Notes: generated by a model from the sequence alone, not told the origin. Counted from the first letter of the stretch, positions 1 to 6,528 are shown. The stretch: DNA of 7,881 bases from an uncultured Rhizobiaceae group bacterium (GCA_937923355.1 CALAIO010000208.1:1-7881); one strand, 5' to 3'. Numbers and translations: made by a program.

Positions 1-417
1 GGTCGTCCAAAACACGCATGGTACAAATGGAAATGCGATCCCTATTTGCTGGATGCTGTTTTGATGTACGCACAACGCGGACACGGCAAGCGCTCCTCTT
101 ACTATTCAGACTACACCTTTGGACTGTGGAATGACGCAGGAGAATTATTACCAATTGGCAAAGCCTATTTTGGCTTTACTGATGAAGAATTAAAGCAGAT
201 TGATAACTGGATCAGAAAGAACAAACTCAAACGGTTTGGCCCTGTTCAGGAAGTCAAAAAAGAACTGGTCTTTGAAGTCGCTTTCGACAGCGCACACGAA
301 AGCACAAGGCATAAATCAGGATACGCCCTGCGTTTCCCGCGTATTCACCGTATCCGCTGGGACAAGCCAGCCAGAGAAGCAAATGTAATAAAAGACCTCG
401 CCAAGCTTGTTGGATAA
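1..417 (+). CDS. ATP-dependent DNA ligase, C-terminal part (5' end outside window)
   Basis: The reading frame is open from the first base and ends at TAA 415-417, so only the last 138 residues are present; the TTG and ATG codons near position 46-66 are internal. The fragment begins at ligase motif V (WYKWK, about residues 7-11). It runs through the OB-fold and carries a motif VI-like segment (FPRIHRIRWDK, around residues 116-126). The strings LLDAVLMYAQRGHGKRSS and YSDYTFGLW are typical of the bacterial ATP-dependent ligases of about 530-570 residues that are often encoded beside an Lhr-type helicase and an exonuclease in Rhizobiales. Such enzymes seal nicks in DNA using ATP and are thought to act in DNA repair in the cytoplasm. 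The family assignment is confident; partner genes would lie upstream, outside the window. Confidence 0.9.
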   Translation, partial: GRPKHAWYKWKCDPYLLDAVLMYAQRGHGKRSSYYSDYTFGLWNDAGELLPIGKAYFGFTDEELKQIDNWIRKNKLKRFGPVQEVKKELVFEVAFDSAHESTRHKSGYALRFPRIHRIRWDKPAREANVIKDLAKLVG

Positions 418-418
418 A

Positions 419-455
419 CCTCATATGAAATTCCCGTGAGCATATTGGCCTTTTT
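419..455 (+). terminator. possible weak terminator after the ligase gene
   Basis: Immediately after the ligase stop, ATATG (423-427) can pair with CATAT (441-445). CC/GG pairing outside a small internal loop extends the stem, and CC then TTTTT (451-455) follows. The loop is long (13 nt) and the stem is weak, so this is only a candidate intrinsic terminator. Confidence 0.3.
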
Positions 456-525
456 ACATTGATATTTTAAGGTTCATTTAATTTGTGTAACGAACGCTCT
501 TGAAAGAAAAAAGCACTACAAATCA

Positions 526-1290
526 ATGAAAATATTTTCAATCATACTTCTGATAATTCTTGGAGCAGTTGCGACAACGGTTAAAGCTCAATCAGAGGAA
601 GTTGATCTGGAACTTGTCTTGGCAATGGATGCTTCAGGCAGTGTGAGCGAAAAGGAATATCTGCTTCAATTGCGAGGCACGACAGCAGCCTTTAGGGATC
701 TTGAAATCATAGAGGCCATACAGGCTGGCCCAACTGGCAGGATTGCAATCGCGCTTATGCTTTGGTCAGATGCAGCTTTTCCCAAACAAAAAAGCCCTTG
801 GTTCGTTCTAAAGGATCAGACTTCTATCAGTCAGTTCGCAGGTTTTGTAGAAGGTTTTCAGGTTGGCGAAAACAACTCTGTATCGCTTGGCAGTGGCGGA
901 GGAACCGGAATAGGTTCGGGTGTTCAGGAAGCGTTGAAAATGATTGCGGGTAATGGACATACAGGATTGCGTAAAGTTATCGATGTATCTGGCGATGGCA
1001 TAGAAACCGAATTCGATTTTTCAAAGGGCATCATGATCAGGGATGCCAAACTTTTGGCTGGCCTTCAAAATGTAACCATAAACGGCCTGCCGATTTTGGG
1101 TGGTGACTCACCTAATCTTGATACTTATTATCAAAGTGAAGTTATCTCAGGGCCTGGCGCCTTTATTGTTGTCGCCGATGGGTTTGATGATTTTGGGCGT
1201 GCCATAAGGCAAAAGCTTTTGAGAGAGATAAGAAGCAATGTTTCAGAAATCCCTGACCCAGTAGAAAAACGCTTCGCTGCAAATCATTAG
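526..1290 (+). CDS. DUF1194 / von Willebrand A-like exported protein
   Basis: This is a 254-residue protein with a clear signal peptide (residues 1-21, hydrophobic core IILLIILGAVATT, cleavage probably after KA), so it should be exported to the periplasm. The mature part matches the DUF1194 family, a von Willebrand A-type fold. The metal-ion site DxSxS is seen as D35-A-S37-G-S39. Further likely ligands are T127 in GGGTGIGSG and the acidic VIDVSGDG segment (D153, D157). The exact function of DUF1194 proteins is unknown; metal-dependent protein binding is the usual expectation for the fold. The length is normal and no disruption is seen. The ATG at 526 has no strong ribosome-binding site, but the signal peptide starts right there. 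The gene converges on the kinase gene, and the two stop codons overlap by 4 bases (1287-1290). Confidence 0.85.
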   Translation: MKIFSIILLIILGAVATTVKAQSEEVDLELVLAMDASGSVSEKEYLLQLRGTTAAFRDLEIIEAIQAGPTGRIAIALMLWSDAAFPKQKSPWFVLKDQTSISQFAGFVEGFQVGENNSVSLGSGGGTGIGSGVQEALKMIAGNGHTGLRKVIDVSGDGIETEFDFSKGIMIRDAKLLAGLQNVTINGLPILGGDSPNLDTYYQSEVISGPGAFIVVADGFDDFGRAIRQKLLREIRSNVSEIPDPVEKRFAANH

Positions 1291-2864
1291 TCTGCTTTAG
1301 GCACAACGACTTCAAAACAAGTGCCTGTTTTGGTCGGTATATACCGGATTAAGCCAGCATGGGAATTTAGCAAGGATTGTATAATCCCCAAACCCATCCC
1401 AGTGCCACCACGTTCACGTTTCGTAGTGAAGAATAATTGAAAGATTTTATCTCTGTTTAGATCAGAAATTCCTTCACCATCATCGTGCAACCTTATCAAA
1501 ATATTCTCTTGTTGTACGTCTGCGTTTATCTCAATTTTTTTCGCACCATGTTCCTTTGAGTTGGCGATCAGATTGGATAGAATAATATCCAGATTTTCTG
1601 CAGTAAGGCTGACAGCGCAGTTGTCCGGAAGTGATGTTTTGATAGTAAGTCCAGAAAATTTTTGTTTCAGTAAACCAACCTGCTCGGCTAAATTACTGAC
1701 GCCCTCATGATCTGAATTATCCGCCTCGGCTAAATCTCTCAAACGCTCAAGCAGTTTTGTAAGCCGTTCGGTGTCACCCATAATATTTGTCAAAAACTTA
1801 TTGCGTTCCTGTTCGCTCATTTGGTCACTCGCATCACGAAGAAGTTCTGTCGCGCCTTGAATGGAGGTTAAGGGTGATTTGAGTTCGTGACTGACGTGAG
1901 AGGCAAACGTGTTGATATAATCGGAGCGATCGTTCAGCTTTTTCGACATTGATAATAAACCTTCGCTCAAGCTTGCAAGCTCGCGAGTCCCATGATGCGC
2001 AAGCGGCTCTAGAGCTGTTTTATCACCATTAGCGATACGCTTGGTGCGCGCGTTAAGCGCTTCGATGGGGCCTTTGATGGTTCGTACAAAAACATAAGCA
2101 ATCACGCTGGTAATCAAGAGCATAAAAATAACTGCAAGCGCAATCTTCCACTTTTGGTCGTAGAGTTCGCGAAGAAAATGGCTTGGTGTTCGCGAAAGAT
2201 AAACCACGCCAGCGACATGGTTTTCATAAATTACTGGCATGGTCACAAAGACACGAATGCCTGTTCCGCGGCTGATGGTGTAAATCGGTGGCTTGGGGTT
2301 TTTGGAAATACGTTGCCTAATCACACTGGCGTAATTGCCGTTGAGCGCTTTCTTGACTTCGTAAACATGTGCAAGCGATTGGCCTATGTGGCTGCGACCG
2401 GCAATAATGGTACCATTATAATCAAGCACCCGGAAACCAGCCAGTGTAGTCTTCTGAGCTCGTTCAAGAACAGGATCGAGTAATTTTCCAATTTCTAAAT
2501 ATCTTAAGTCTGGTAATGAATTTGCAGCACGAGGGTCTTGTCTGGGTGGCAAAACAGCATCTGTTGTCAGATCAAGTTGTGCCTCCAGGTATTTGCTGTG
2601 CGATGTTTCTTTTTTAAAATCATTCTTTAAAATCCTGACACCACGTTGTGAAGGAGAGAGGAGAGACTTTTCAAGCTGTTCGACCATCAATGCTTCTATG
2701 AAAGCCCCTTGAACAATGAGTTCTTGTTCTGTCTCCCTCACAAGCTGGCTGTCATAAAAACGAAAAAGCCATATGCCGGTAATAGGTAGGCAGAGAATAA
2801 AAATAAGCATGGATACAACGACCATGCTTAAACTTGGACGCCATTTGTTTGGCGTAATTTTCAT
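1287..2864 (-). CDS. membrane sensor histidine kinase, CreC-like
   Basis: This is a 525-residue sensor kinase that would autophosphorylate and pass phosphate to the regulator encoded just upstream. The start chosen is the ATG at 2864-2862, which overlaps the regulator stop as ATGA; a TTG at 2882 would add six residues. In order it has: membrane helix 1 (about 12-35), a periplasmic sensor region of about 200 residues with a Cache/PAS-like stretch (LDYNGTIIAGRSHIGQ), membrane helix 2 (about 240-262), HAMP, and the HisKA H-box SHVSHELKSP with phospho-acceptor His326. The HATPase domain follows, with an N-box at Asn435, a DDGEGISD box, and a GTGMGLGI box near the end. All catalytic motifs look intact. 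The H-box and sensor resemble Escherichia coli CreC. The stimulus cannot be read from the sequence. Confidence 0.9.
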   Translation of the reverse strand: MKITPNKWRPSLSMVVVSMLIFILCLPITGIWLFRFYDSQLVRETEQELIVQGAFIEALMVEQLEKSLLSPSQRGVRILKNDFKKETSHSKYLEAQLDLTTDAVLPPRQDPRAANSLPDLRYLEIGKLLDPVLERAQKTTLAGFRVLDYNGTIIAGRSHIGQSLAHVYEVKKALNGNYASVIRQRISKNPKPPIYTISRGTGIRVFVTMPVIYENHVAGVVYLSRTPSHFLRELYDQKWKIALAVIFMLLITSVIAYVFVRTIKGPIEALNARTKRIANGDKTALEPLAHHGTRELASLSEGLLSMSKKLNDRSDYINTFASHVSHELKSPLTSIQGATELLRDASDQMSEQERNKFLTNIMGDTERLTKLLERLRDLAEADNSDHEGVSNLAEQVGLLKQKFSGLTIKTSLPDNCAVSLTAENLDIILSNLIANSKEHGAKKIEINADVQQENILIRLHDDGEGISDLNRDKIFQLFFTTKRERGGTGMGLGIIQSLLNSHAGLIRYIPTKTGTCFEVVVPKAD

Positions 2865-3562
2865 GAGGTAGCCATTCCACAAGAACCAAGCCTGAAGCCA
2901 ATGCCGTGTACTGTTTCTATTGCGTCTTCGCAGCCTGTAGAAGCAAGCTTCGAACGCAAGTTCCTTACATGGCTATCAATCGTTCTTTCAGAAACATGCA
3001 CATTGTCTGGCCATGCTGCCGTCATGATTTGGTCTCTGGTAAAAGCCATGCGTGGACGTGACAAAACAGTTTGCAGGATATTAAATTCAATTGCTGTAAG
3101 GTTTAGGACTATACCGTTATAGTTTGCAGAACGGTGATCAGTATCAAGCGACAACTGACCTTTTGATAAAACGCCCTCAATGTCAGCGTCTACGGGTTGG
3201 GCATTGGTACGTTTCAGAATAACGTTCACTCGGGCCATTAATTCACGCGGAGAAAACGGTTTGGTAACATAATCATCACCACCGATTTCCAGCCCCAGAA
3301 TTCTATCGATTTCATCATCGCGGGCAGAGAGAAAGAGTATTGGTGTTTCCGAAGTTTTTCTGAGCTGTCTACAAACTTCAAGACCATCAATTTCTGGAAG
3401 GCCAACATCAAGAATAACCAGATCTATGTCATTTGAAGAAAATTGTTCGAGCGCTACTTTGCCATCGATCGCTGTAACAAATGAATGTCCAGCCTTTTCC
3501 AATGCAAAGCTTATAACATCCATAATATGGGCATCATCATCTACAACGAGTATATTTGGCAT
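2861..3562 (-). CDS. OmpR/CreB-like response regulator
   Basis: This is a 233-residue transcriptional regulator, cognate to the kinase encoded directly downstream. The receiver domain (about 1-120) has a full phosphorylation site: acidic D8/D9, phospho-acceptor D52 in ILDVGLPEIDG, S79, and K101 in DYVTKPFSP. The C-terminal half (about 135-228) is a winged-helix DNA-binding domain with the typical LTAIEFNIL, SERTIDSHVRNLRSKL and GIGFRL segments. The stretch LDVGLPEIDGLEVCRQL and the GLEIGGDDYV block are very close to what is known of CreB. The start is supported by a Shine-Dalgarno AGGA (complement of 3570-3573) eight bases before the ATG. The gene is coupled to the kinase by a 4-base ATGA overlap. 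Its targets are unknown; the neighbouring DUF1194 gene is not obviously linked. Confidence 0.92.
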   Translation of the reverse strand: MPNILVVDDDAHIMDVISFALEKAGHSFVTAIDGKVALEQFSSNDIDLVILDVGLPEIDGLEVCRQLRKTSETPILFLSARDDEIDRILGLEIGGDDYVTKPFSPRELMARVNVILKRTNAQPVDADIEGVLSKGQLSLDTDHRSANYNGIVLNLTAIEFNILQTVLSRPRMAFTRDQIMTAAWPDNVHVSERTIDSHVRNLRSKLASTGCEDAIETVHGIGFRLGSCGMATS

Positions 3563-3587
3563 GAAGTATTCCTGACTTGGTTTCTAC

Positions 3588-3615
3588 TTTATATCGTGCC
3601 TTTGGCATTAGGCAA
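3588..3615 (-). promoter_or_regulatory. candidate sigma-70 promoter of the two-component operon, with palindrome in spacer
   Basis: On the minus strand a TTGCCT -35 (3615-3610) and a TATAAA -10 (3593-3588) are separated by 16 bases. This would place transcription start about 15-20 bases before the regulator ATG at 3562. The spacer holds an 11-base interrupted palindrome, TGCCAAAGGCA (3607-3597), which is well placed to be an operator, possibly for autoregulation. This is inference from consensus matching only. Confidence 0.4.
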
Positions 3616-3823
3616 ATTGGTTGTTCGGTCTTGGGCTGAAAAATTGGTTTTTGAATTTGCATAAACATCATTTTCAATAAGCCACCATCCAGAGCTTAAT
3701 ATGCTTTTGGGGATTGCGACGCTTATTTCATTCAATCTGTGTTTTATTTTAATATTTTTCATACAGCTAATATGAAGACATCACTTGCAGATAATAAGTT
3801 GATGAATATGAGCTTTTCAGCAA

Positions 3824-3846
3824 GCCTGTGCAGTTTTTATGCAGGC
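3824..3846. repeat. inverted repeat 1 (hairpin-capable)
   Basis: GCCTG-TG-CA (3824-3832) can pair with TGCAGGC (3840-3846) around a T-rich loop, with a 2-base bulge. It abuts the next inverted repeat with no gap. It could be an RNA stem or a protein-binding site. Confidence 0.45.
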
Positions 3847-3877
3847 AATACCTAGTCGATGTCGATACGTAGGTATT
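3847..3877. repeat. inverted repeat 2: perfect 8-bp arms
   Basis: AATACCTA (3847-3854) and TAGGTATT (3870-3877) are exact reverse complements around a 15-base centre that itself contains two TCGA boxes two bases apart. TTTTAAAAAA (3876-3885) overlaps the end of the right arm. On the plus strand this resembles an operator or a weak terminator of a short transcript. The distance to the gene at 3987 is about 110 bases. Confidence 0.5.
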
Positions 3878-3909
3878 TTAAAAAATTGTATTATTAATAA
3901 CATTGGTTA

Positions 3910-3935
3910 ACATATCACAATAAAGTGAAATATGT
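3910..3935. repeat. inverted repeat 3 upstream of the 146-residue gene
   Basis: ACATATCAC (3910-3918) mirrors GTGA-AA-TATGT (3925-3935) around AATAAA, with two unpaired A residues in the right arm. It sits about 50 bases before the ATG at 3987, a typical operator or promoter-proximal position. No specific regulator can be named. Confidence 0.4.
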
Positions 3936-3986
3936 GATTTTCCTGACGATTAGTTTTGGCTGGGTAATTTATCGAAAGTTGCAAAA

Positions 3987-4427
3987 ATGAAAAACCTTAC
4001 AGACGGGTGCGATGCTTCTCATGGGATGCTGAAAATGCAAGTAACCCAAAATATTGAATTCGTATTAAAAGAGCTGGAAGCTTTTGCTAAACCAGCCAAC
4101 AGTTTTAATTCAAACCCTACATACAAGACGCTCTTTAGTTTAAACTTGGCATCATTCTATGAACGTTTTGGATCAGAAAAAACAAAGCTGTTCAGGCTTA
4201 CGGCAACGCCTTATCTTGAAAATCTGCCTCATTTATGTGTTGTACACACGGTTCCGGAACTTCAAGCGCATGAAGATTGCGCAATGCTAATTGAAGATAA
4301 AATCTTCATCAGCCATCAGTATTTCAAAGAATGGCTTATTGCTAAAGATAAGGATTTATATGAGAAGGAAATTTTGGATCTAATATTGTCCAGTCTGGAC
4401 ACAAATAAATATAACATGTCCAATTAA
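3987..4427 (+). CDS. hypothetical protein, 146 residues
   Basis: I do not recognise this protein. It is a complete open frame of 146 residues with no signal peptide or membrane helix, so it is probably cytoplasmic. It appears mixed alpha/beta, with amphipathic helical stretches near residues 18-35 and 50-62 and a helical, charged C-terminus (KDKDLYEKEILDLILSSL). A central segment rich in aromatic and hydrophobic residues (LCVVHTVPE, AMLIEDKIFISHQYF) suggests beta strands. No catalytic motif is evident. The start is uncertain: the ATG at 3987 has no clear ribosome-binding site, and ATGs at 4026 and 4035 are alternatives. It lies 148 bases upstream of the secretion-like operon on the same strand. 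A secretion-accessory or chaperone role is conceivable from size and position only; nothing in the sequence demonstrates it. Confidence 0.6.
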   Translation: MKNLTDGCDASHGMLKMQVTQNIEFVLKELEAFAKPANSFNSNPTYKTLFSLNLASFYERFGSEKTKLFRLTATPYLENLPHLCVVHTVPELQAHEDCAMLIEDKIFISHQYFKEWLIAKDKDLYEKEILDLILSSLDTNKYNMSN

Positions 4428-4460
4428 GATTAAACTCCAATCGCAATAGACGCCCCAGTG

Positions 4461-4484
4461 AAAATAGCACAAATAATCTATTTT
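4461..4484. repeat. AT-rich inverted repeat between 146-residue gene and regulator
   Basis: AAAATAG (4461-4467) and CTATTTT (4478-4484) are perfect 7-base inverted arms around a 10-base loop, about 35 bases after the stop of the upstream gene. It may be a weak terminator or a binding site. The arms are AT-rich and no long T-run follows, so termination would be inefficient. Confidence 0.3.
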
Positions 4485-4534
4485 GCTCTCATGGCATGAA
4501 ACTTGAAACAACCATAGCAAATAAAATCATTTGT

Positions 4535-4555
4535 CTCGTTCTGACACAGGACGAG
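4535..4555 (+). promoter_or_regulatory. leader hairpin before the LuxR-type regulator
   Basis: CTCGTTC (4535-4541) pairs with GGACGAG (4549-4555; one T-G wobble) around a 7-base loop, ending 20 bases before the ATG at 4576. Between the hairpin and the gene lies a 7-codon open frame (ATG 4563 to TAA 4584-4586) that overlaps the true start in another frame. Such an arrangement could modulate translation, but it may be chance. Confidence 0.35.
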
Positions 4556-4575
4556 CATAAAAATGGAAAAAAGCT

Positions 4576-5274
4576 ATGGAAGATAAACTTATCAGGGTTG
4601 TTCTAGTCGAGAACCATCCAATAGTGAGACAAGGTCTAAAAACATACCTTGAAGCCAACGCAGAAATAGAAGTTGTAGCAGAAGCAGAAGATGGTTCTGC
4701 TGCTATATTTGCATGCGAAAAACACAAGCATGATATTGTAATTATCAATGCTGTTATGCCTGGCAGTGATACATTTCAGGTTATTTCTTCGATCAAGAAG
4801 AAAGCCAATAGTAAGATAATCGTTTCTTCCATTGAACAAGACATCAATGTTCTTCATGACATTAGAAAATGTGGAGCAGATGGTTTCATCGGCAAGGAAG
4901 CATTAGCAAGCGAATATCTCGCAGCGATTGCCACTGTAAATGTTGGGGGAACATATTTCTCTCAAAACATGGCGGATACCATCTTTCAGGTTTCAAGCGC
5001 TACAAGTGAAAAAAGAAATGCCTATGGTCTGACAGGACGTGAGCTGGAAATATTGTCTTTGCTATCAAGCGGTTTTTGCAACAAGGAAGTTGCGAACAAA
5101 TATGAGCTCTCGGTCAGAACAGTCGAAGCGCACCGCTTAAACATTCGTCGTAAAACCCAGTCAAATACACTGAGTGATCTTGTCCGTATTTCAAGATCTT
5201 TAGGACTTGCGAACCTGTCAGGTAATTTGCCGTTTAACCGTTCTGAAAATCTTTATAATGGGCACACACACTGA
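4576..5274 (+). CDS. NarL/LuxR-family regulator with degenerate receiver domain
   Basis: This is a 232-residue protein with an N-terminal receiver-like domain (about 5-125) and a C-terminal LuxR-type helix-turn-helix (about 148-212: LTGRELEILSLLSSG, NKEVANKYELSVRTVEAHR). It should bind DNA and control transcription. The receiver is atypical. The usual phospho-acceptor Asp is Asn58 (IINAVMP instead of the typical LLDxxMP), and the acidic pair before HP is E12-N13 instead of two acidic residues. S85 and K107 are kept. It is therefore probably not activated by normal Asp phosphorylation. The start at 4576 is supported by alignment of the domain start and by GGAAAA five bases upstream. Its stop overlaps the next ATG by one base (TGATG), so it heads the operon with the secretin-domain gene and is a likely local regulator, as NarL-type regulators such as SsrB are in other type III secretion loci. 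Confidence 0.85.
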   Translation: MEDKLIRVVLVENHPIVRQGLKTYLEANAEIEVVAEAEDGSAAIFACEKHKHDIVIINAVMPGSDTFQVISSIKKKANSKIIVSSIEQDINVLHDIRKCGADGFIGKEALASEYLAAIATVNVGGTYFSQNMADTIFQVSSATSEKRNAYGLTGRELEILSLLSSGFCNKEVANKYELSVRTVEAHRLNIRRKTQSNTLSDLVRISRSLGLANLSGNLPFNRSENLYNGHTH

Positions 5275-5882
5275 TGCGTGCGCTAGGTTTTTCAAAGGCG
5301 TTTGTCATAGGTAGTCTGGTACTAACCAATTTCAGCACACATGCGCTTGCAGCTAAAAGTCTTGAGACCAGCTTGTTAAACACAAAGCAGTCACATCGTT
5401 CCAAATTCAGCTCACAGCCTAATCTGGACAAAGGTGAGATGACCTTGCCTGTGCAGGTCTCAATTATTTACGTCATCAAGCAATCCTTACCCGATTTTCT
5501 GGCGCAATTGGCATCCAGAAATAATCTTGAGCTTACAATGTCAGAAAGTGTTTCGGGGACGTTGAAAAAGATTTCATTGCCACTTCAAACAGAATTGGTT
5601 TTGGAGGAGTTATCCAATTCCTATGGTCTTGAATGGCACATGCAAGGAAAGCATTTGTATGTTTCAAACAGTCTTGAAAACACAAATCGTCTGATCAGCC
5701 TTGGCAACTTGAATTTGTTTCAGTTGAAGCAATTGATCTCCAAATCAGGTTTGAACCCTGGTGCAAATAAAATGACATATCTGGAAGACAAAAACGCCAT
5801 AACGCTAATGGGTTCATCCATGTATATCTCGCGTATCCAAGCATTGATTACCAAGCATCAAAGTTCATCAGACATAAACTAG
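5274..5882 (+). CDS. secreted secretin N0-N1 domain protein, SctC/RhcC1 (NolW)-like
   Basis: This is a 202-residue protein with a signal peptide (hydrophobic core FVIGSLVLTNF, ALAA at 24-27), so it should be periplasmic or outer-membrane associated. Residues about 61-131 match a secretin N0/STN domain (SLPDFLAQLA, SGTLKKISLPL, LSNSYGLEWHMQGKHLYV). Residues about 137-192 match the following N1 domain as in type III secretins (RLISLGNLNLFQLKQLI, ALITKH). The protein then stops: the remaining N-domain and channel-forming secretin domain of a full SctC (about 500-600 residues) are absent. Rhizobial systems are known to split the secretin into RhcC1 (NolW) and RhcC2, and this protein has the RhcC1 layout. 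No channel gene is in the window. Translation is probably coupled to the regulator by the TGATG overlap at 5272-5276. N0 domains also occur in other secretins; the SctD-like neighbour favours type III. Confidence 0.75.
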   Translation: MRALGFSKAFVIGSLVLTNFSTHALAAKSLETSLLNTKQSHRSKFSSQPNLDKGEMTLPVQVSIIYVIKQSLPDFLAQLASRNNLELTMSESVSGTLKKISLPLQTELVLEELSNSYGLEWHMQGKHLYVSNSLENTNRLISLGNLNLFQLKQLISKSGLNPGANKMTYLEDKNAITLMGSSMYISRIQALITKHQSSSDIN

Positions 5883-5892
5883 GAATACAACC

Positions 5893-6528
5893 ATGAAGCC
5901 ATCCAACCTGATGCAGGTACATGCGGATAAAACTTATAACAATGCAGCCTTAAACAGCGCGCGTTTAGAGGTAAATGAAACAAAGTCGAACAACCCTTGG
6001 CTGCTTGTACTTGCGTTTCTATGTGCAATAAGTATCGGAGTAATGCTGGCCGTTGGCATACCTGAAAATATCAAAGAAGCTTATTCAAAATCACCTCAAG
6101 GTTCACCGGAACAAAAAGCTATAGTAACGCCCAAGTTCATGGAAGCTTTTGTGTGGACGACAAAATTAAAACTTGAAGATCTCAAACTTAATCACCGTTT
6201 GCAAGTAACCACAAACGACGCAAATGATGTGGTCATTAATGGAAGCATTTCAAAACAAGAAGCGTCAAACTGGCAAGCGTTTCTTGGCTGGTATGAAAGC
6301 AAGGATGGCTTTCCCGTACTCACACACAACGTGAATGCAAACGCAACCAGTGGCAACATACCTGAGCTTAAATCTGTATGGTTTGACACAAAGCCAACAG
6401 CTTATTTCACCGATGGTAGATCGGGAAACATTGGAACATCTTTCGAAGATGGTTGGAAAATAATCAGCATCGAAGCCTGGGCCGTATTCGTAGAGCGCGA
6501 TGGCAATACCGTGATGCTCCAATACTAA
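5893..6528 (+). CDS. short SctD-like inner-membrane ring protein without FHA domain
   Basis: This is a 211-residue single-pass membrane protein. It has about 34 cytoplasmic residues, one membrane helix (about 35-54), and a periplasmic part of about 150 residues. Residues about 95-148 look like a BON-type ring-building domain (VVINGSISKQEASNWQAF). Residues about 157-211 (SVWFDTKPTAYFTDG, FEDGWKIISIEAWAVFVERDG) resemble the C-terminal domain of SctD/HrpQ/YscD-family type III inner-ring proteins. Known SctD proteins are about 400 residues and start with a cytoplasmic FHA domain, which is missing here. An alternative is a GspC/PilP-like homology-region protein, which also contacts a secretin N0 domain. 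Either reading pairs it with the secretin-domain protein encoded 10 bases upstream. An AGGA at 5881-5884 lies eight bases before the ATG, overlapping the previous stop, and supports this start. Confidence 0.6.
   Translation: MKPSNLMQVHADKTYNNAALNSARLEVNETKSNNPWLLVLAFLCAISIGVMLAVGIPENIKEAYSKSPQGSPEQKAIVTPKFMEAFVWTTKLKLEDLKLNHRLQVTTNDANDVVINGSISKQEASNWQAFLGWYESKDGFPVLTHNVNANATSGNIPELKSVWFDTKPTAYFTDGRSGNIGTSFEDGWKIISIEAWAVFVERDGNTVMLQY

Larger units (their letters stand above)
3563..3986. other. 424-bp gene-free, AT-rich divergent intergenic region
   Basis: No credible coding region is seen on either strand here. The left end holds the minus-strand promoter of the two-component operon. The right half holds three inverted repeats (3824-3846, 3847-3877 and 3910-3935) ahead of the 146-residue gene at 3987. 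The middle part (about 3620-3820) is AT-rich with no recognised motif. The stretch is long for a plain divergent promoter region in a compact bacterial genome, so a small RNA or several operator sites are possible. Confidence 0.5.

Noticed and set aside
2154..2483. 109-residue plus-strand open frame inside the sensor kinase gene
   Set aside because: It lies antisense to a kinase gene with full domain content and has no recognisable domain; it is a shadow frame.
2864..2882. Alternative TTG start of the sensor kinase at 2882
   Set aside because: The ATG at 2864 forms a classic ATGA coupling with the upstream stop and leaves the domain layout unchanged.
3847..3877. Inverted repeat considered as a LuxR-type quorum-sensing box
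   Set aside because: The arms are separated by 15 bases, and the sequence does not match known lux/tra-box centres; no autoinducer-binding regulator or synthase is in the window.
3895..3912. TTAA-N9-TTAA considered as a CtrA site
   Set aside because: The known site has a 7-base spacer; a 9-base spacer in AT-rich DNA is not convincing.
3972..3980. TCGAAAGTT resembling half of a rhizobial tts box, the site bound by type III regulators of the TtsI type
   Set aside because: Only the right half matches, the left half does not, and the site is about 7 bases from the proposed start codon, too close to be a promoter element.
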